DNA of 64,000 nt from Paramecium octaurelia (lineage: Eukaryota; Ciliophora; Oligohymenophorea; Peniculida; Parameciidae), in the NCBI GenBank assembly GCA_905182995.1, contig CAJJDP010000111.1, forward strand, positions 7,427 to 71,426, read 5' to 3'. Positions within the stretch are counted from its first letter, which is position 1; every line of letters starts with the position of its first letter. Below, piece after piece: positions 63,881 through 64,000 of this stretch. The position numbers and the translations under genes are program-made. The notes below the pieces were generated by a model. The model saw nothing but the letters and a program-made list of their open reading frames with translations, had not been told where the DNA came from and ran no database searches.

Positions 63881-64000
63881 ATGGATTTGATTATTAATTT
63901 ATTAATGAATCCTCTTCAAAAAATATATCTGCAAGCTTTGATTAACCAATCTCATCAAGAATCTTCATAACAAGTGAAACAAGAAGAATATTGTTAGAAA
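63881..64000 (+). CDS. 5' end of a gene cut by the window edge
   Basis: ATG at 63881 opens a TGA-free frame of 40 codons to the right edge, beginning MDLIINLLMNPLQKI and continuing Gln/Ser/Glu-rich with TAA and TAG as Gln. It is preceded by strongly AT-rich DNA as other starts are here. It is too short to assign a family. Confidence 0.5.

Noticed and set aside
1-64000. CRISPR arrays, bacterial operons, ribosome binding sites, tRNA or rRNA genes
   Set aside because: No spaced direct repeats of CRISPR type were seen and the genes are eukaryotic. I saw no tRNA or rRNA by eye, though a dedicated scan was not possible.

Overview
The window reads as somatic (macronuclear) DNA of a ciliate, almost certainly Paramecium. 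Three things in the sequence show this. First, the real genes contain many in-frame TAA and TAG codons and end only at TGA, which is the ciliate code (TAA/TAG = Gln); read with the standard code there are almost no long ORFs. Second, genes are interrupted by tiny introns of about 21-30 nt that begin GT and end AG. Third, a telomeric tract at 22681-22761 mixes CCCAAA and CCCCAA units, the mixed C-strand repeat known from Paramecium. The DNA is AT-rich, and genes on the right side are packed with short intergenic spaces.

Left part (1-22196): about 22 kb with no intact gene I can support. It holds TGA-poor frames, a TPR-like remnant (about 14.7-15.6 kb) and two frame-broken coding blocks (about 17.6-18.3 kb minus and 18.6-21.1 kb plus) that look like decayed ciliate-code genes or mobile-element relics. 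A 484-nt run of N and then the telomere tract follow. The tract is oriented as the left end of a chromosome that runs to the right, so this is either an assembly join of two pieces or an alternative telomere-addition site.

Right part (22762-64000): an ordinary gene-dense chromosome arm. In order: subtelomeric 46-bp repeats; a B-box-like/coiled-coil/pentapeptide/WD40 protein; a 37-bp minisatellite with a WD40 gene fragment; a coiled-coil protein; an integral-membrane methyltransferase/reductase-like protein; a trichocyst matrix protein; two unknown proteins; a SEC14 (CRAL-TRIO) protein; importin-5-like karyopherin; a VPS8-like endosomal tethering subunit; a cyclic-nucleotide-binding protein; an Ariadne-type RBR ubiquitin ligase; a BAH-PHD chromatin reader; an Atg1/NEK-like protein kinase; two paralogous Cache-domain membrane receptors in tandem; a full ABCC (MRP-type) transporter; and the start of one more gene at the right edge.

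Two single-N joins (25600 and 40003) are flanked by direct repeats of about 1.44 kb and 1.34 kb that match wherever I compared them. These are almost certainly unmerged contig overlaps, so the WD40 and importin genes are each single genes drawn partly twice. The gene set suggests no operon; these are independent eukaryotic genes covering vesicle traffic, nuclear import, secretion, signalling and chromatin reading.
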